This document shows positions 62,581 through 64,000 of a stretch of 64,000 nucleotides of DNA, piece after piece. The stretch is from assembly GCA_043729515.1 (NCBI GenBank), contig JAYTLK010000076.1, positions 18,157 through 82,156 on the forward strand, in the 5' to 3' direction. The notes beneath the pieces are model-generated. The model worked only from the letters and a program-made list of their open reading frames with translations. It made no database searches and was not told where the DNA came from. Position 1 is the stretch's first letter. Every line of letters starts with the position of its first letter. The position numbers and the translations under genes are program-made. Source of the DNA: JANXSS01 sp043729515. GTDB lineage: Bacteria; Pseudomonadota; Gammaproteobacteria; Burkholderiales; Burkholderiaceae_D.

Positions 62581-63657
62581 ATGTTTTATCGCGAAGCAGG
62601 CCAGTTCAAGACCAGCTATCTCTCCGATGGCCAGATCTTTCCGATCCGGCAGGACCGCATCGGCATGGCGCTGGTGCTGGCGATCGCCTTCGTCGGGATT
62701 CCTTTCCTGGCCAGCGAATACTGGTTCTCGGCGATCCTGATGCCGTTCCTGGTGCTGTCGCTGGCCGCGCTCGGGCTGAACATCCTGACCGGTTATGCCG
62801 GCCAGCTCTCGCTCGGCTCTGCCGCCTTCATGGCGGTGGGCGCCTATGCGGCCTACAATTTCCAGCTGCGCATCGACGGCATGCCGATCCTGTTGTCGTT
62901 CCTGGGTGGCGGGCTGGCGGCGGCGGCAGTCGGTGTCCTGTTCGGTTTGCCATCGTTGCGCATCAAGGGCTTCTATCTGGCGGTGGCGACACTGGCGGCG
63001 CAGTTTTTCGTGGTCTGGGTGCTGACGAAATTCGCCTGGTTTTCCAATAACAGCTCCTCGGGCGTGATCAGCGCCCAGAAGCTGACCATGTTCGGCTTTG
63101 ACATCAATTCGCCGGTGCGAAAATACCTGTTCGTGCTGGCGATCGTCAGCGTCATGGCGCTGGCGGCAAAAAACCTGGTGCGTTCGGCCACCGGACGCGC
63201 CTGGATGGCGGTACGCGACATGGACGTGGCGGCCGAAGTGATCGGCATTCCGCTGATGAAGACCAAGCTGCTGGCGTTTGCCGTCAGCTCGTTCTATTGC
63301 GGCGTGGCCGGGGCCCTGTATGCGTTCTGTTATCTTGGTTCGGTCGAGCCGGACGGCTTTTCGCTGGACCTGTCGTTCCGGATTCTCTTCATGATCATCG
63401 TCGGCGGCGTCGGCAGCATCCTGGGCGCGTTTCTCGGCTCGGCCTTCATTCTCCTGCTGCCGATCCTGCTGGATAACCTGTTGCCGCCGCTGGCGTCGCT
63501 CCTGCACCTGCCGTTCACCAATGCGGCGGTGTCGAACGTGCAGCTGATGGTGTTCGGCGGGTTGATCATTTTTTTCCTGATCGTCGAGCCGCACGGGCTG
63601 GCGCGGCTGTGGCAGATCGCGAAAGAGAAATTACGCTTGTGGCCATTCCCCCATTGA
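62581..63657 (+). CDS. Branched-chain amino acid-type ABC permease (LivM-like)
   Basis: A 358-residue permease with about ten hydrophobic segments. ATG 62581 begins MFYREAGQFKTSY, a start typical of this operon type; an earlier ATG at 62557 is possible. The LivM motifs LAALGLNILTGYAGQLSLG and GRAWMAVRDMDVAAEVIGIP (coupling loop) are clear. Second permease half of the Liv-type importer. Confidence 0.9.
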   Translation: MFYREAGQFKTSYLSDGQIFPIRQDRIGMALVLAIAFVGIPFLASEYWFSAILMPFLVLSLAALGLNILTGYAGQLSLGSAAFMAVGAYAAYNFQLRIDGMPILLSFLGGGLAAAAVGVLFGLPSLRIKGFYLAVATLAAQFFVVWVLTKFAWFSNNSSSGVISAQKLTMFGFDINSPVRKYLFVLAIVSVMALAAKNLVRSATGRAWMAVRDMDVAAEVIGIPLMKTKLLAFAVSSFYCGVAGALYAFCYLGSVEPDGFSLDLSFRILFMIIVGGVGSILGAFLGSAFILLLPILLDNLLPPLASLLHLPFTNAAVSNVQLMVFGGLIIFFLIVEPHGLARLWQIAKEKLRLWPFPH

Positions 63658-63719
63658 GCCGTTCCGAACCAACGATGTCAACGAAGCAGGCGCACCTGTC
63701 CAACCAGAAGGAGACGAGC

Positions 63720-64000
63720 ATGAAAAACCTGAAACACCTGATGCTGGCGGCGGCAACCGCCACCGCGCTGCTAGCCCCGATCGGCCAGGCCTGCGCACAA
63801 GCCAATGAACAATTCATCGGCATCACCAGCTACCGCGTCGGCCCCTACGGCGCCAACGGCCAGTCCTTCTACGGCGGCTATGTCGATTACCTGAACTACC
63901 TCAACGTCAAGGAAGGCGGCATCAACGGCGTCAAGCTCGCGTGGGAGGAGTGCGAGACCGAATACAACAACGCCAAGGGCGTGGAATGCTACGAGCGCCT
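63720..64000 (+). CDS. ABC transporter substrate-binding protein (LivK-like), 3' end missing
   Basis: The first 93 codons run to the window end. GAAGGAGA precedes ATG 63720. A signal peptide (MKNLKHLMLAAATATALLA ... ACA) is followed by EQFIGITSYRVGPYGANGQSFYGGYVDYLNYLN, the N-terminal lobe of a type I periplasmic-binding protein (Peripla_BP_6/LivJ group). It follows livM by 62 bp and supplies the periplasmic receptor of this importer. The C-terminal domain lies outside the window. Confidence 0.85.
   Translation, partial: MKNLKHLMLAAATATALLAPIGQACAQANEQFIGITSYRVGPYGANGQSFYGGYVDYLNYLNVKEGGINGVKLAWEECETEYNNAKGVECYER

Overview
The window is a high-GC (by eye above 60%) bacterial chromosome segment that reads as Betaproteobacteria, order Burkholderiales, most like Oxalobacteraceae (Massilia/Herminiimonas/Janthinobacterium relatives). 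This is inference from gene families and order: a leucine-catabolism (liu) cluster, a Burkholderiales-type acyl-CoA synthetase plus Liv transporter operon, a 3-hydroxybutyrate-oligomer hydrolase, a phasin-like protein and a PEP-CTERM protein. There is no insertion sequence, integrase, CRISPR array or rRNA; one tRNA (Arg, CCG) is present.

Layout. 1-5 kb: end of a small membrane-protein operon, a di-haem-type cytochrome c, tRNA-Arg, a tiny lipoprotein, a PEP-CTERM protein and a 3-methyladenine glycosylase. 5-9.5 kb: 3HB-oligomer hydrolase, 6-phosphogluconolactonase, PilZ protein, phasin-like protein, gamma-glutamylcyclotransferase-fold protein. 9.6-16.5 kb: argS, SPOR protein, dsbA, SDR, BtuF-like protein, HTH regulator, MBL-fold hydrolase. 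16.7-36 kb: a long leucine/isovalerate degradation region (isovaleryl-CoA dehydrogenase, both methylcrotonyl-CoA carboxylase subunits, methylglutaconyl-CoA hydratase, HMG-CoA lyase, thiolase) in which aceK and the biotin genes bioA-bioF-bioD-bioB are embedded; biotin is the cofactor of the carboxylase encoded on either side. 36-50 kb: mixed housekeeping genes (TonB-like protein, MBL protein, RarD, ComEA-like HhH protein, EnvZ/OmpR-like pair, EttA, MFS transporter, MAPEG, phytanoyl-CoA dioxygenase-like protein, aminopeptidase P).

50.5-58.2 kb is the most distinctive part: a compact retinal phototrophy island. An RpoE-like ECF sigma factor and a short soluble RseA-like anti-sigma are followed by a Gloeobacter/xantho-rhodopsin-type proton pump, then crtE-crtI-crtB-crtY-blh, each overlapping the next by a few bases. 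Together these would make geranylgeranyl-PP, phytoene, lycopene, beta-carotene and finally retinal for the opsin. A convergent DUF2805 (TIGR03643) gene closes the island. The opsin keeps the D-T-E proton-pump residues, the His-Asp partner and the retinal lysine, has Leu at the green-tuning site, and has Trp where antenna-binding relatives have Gly. A strong hairpin sits between the opsin and crtE. The dedicated sigma/anti-sigma pair directly upstream is the best candidate for something not well described.

58.6-64 kb: an AMP-dependent acyl-CoA synthetase followed by livG-livH-livM and the beginning of the substrate-binding protein, cut by the window end. Short tandem repeats (8, 9 and 12 bp units) lie in several intergenic gaps, and low-complexity Ala/Gly/Ser/Glu inserts occur in several otherwise conserved enzymes.
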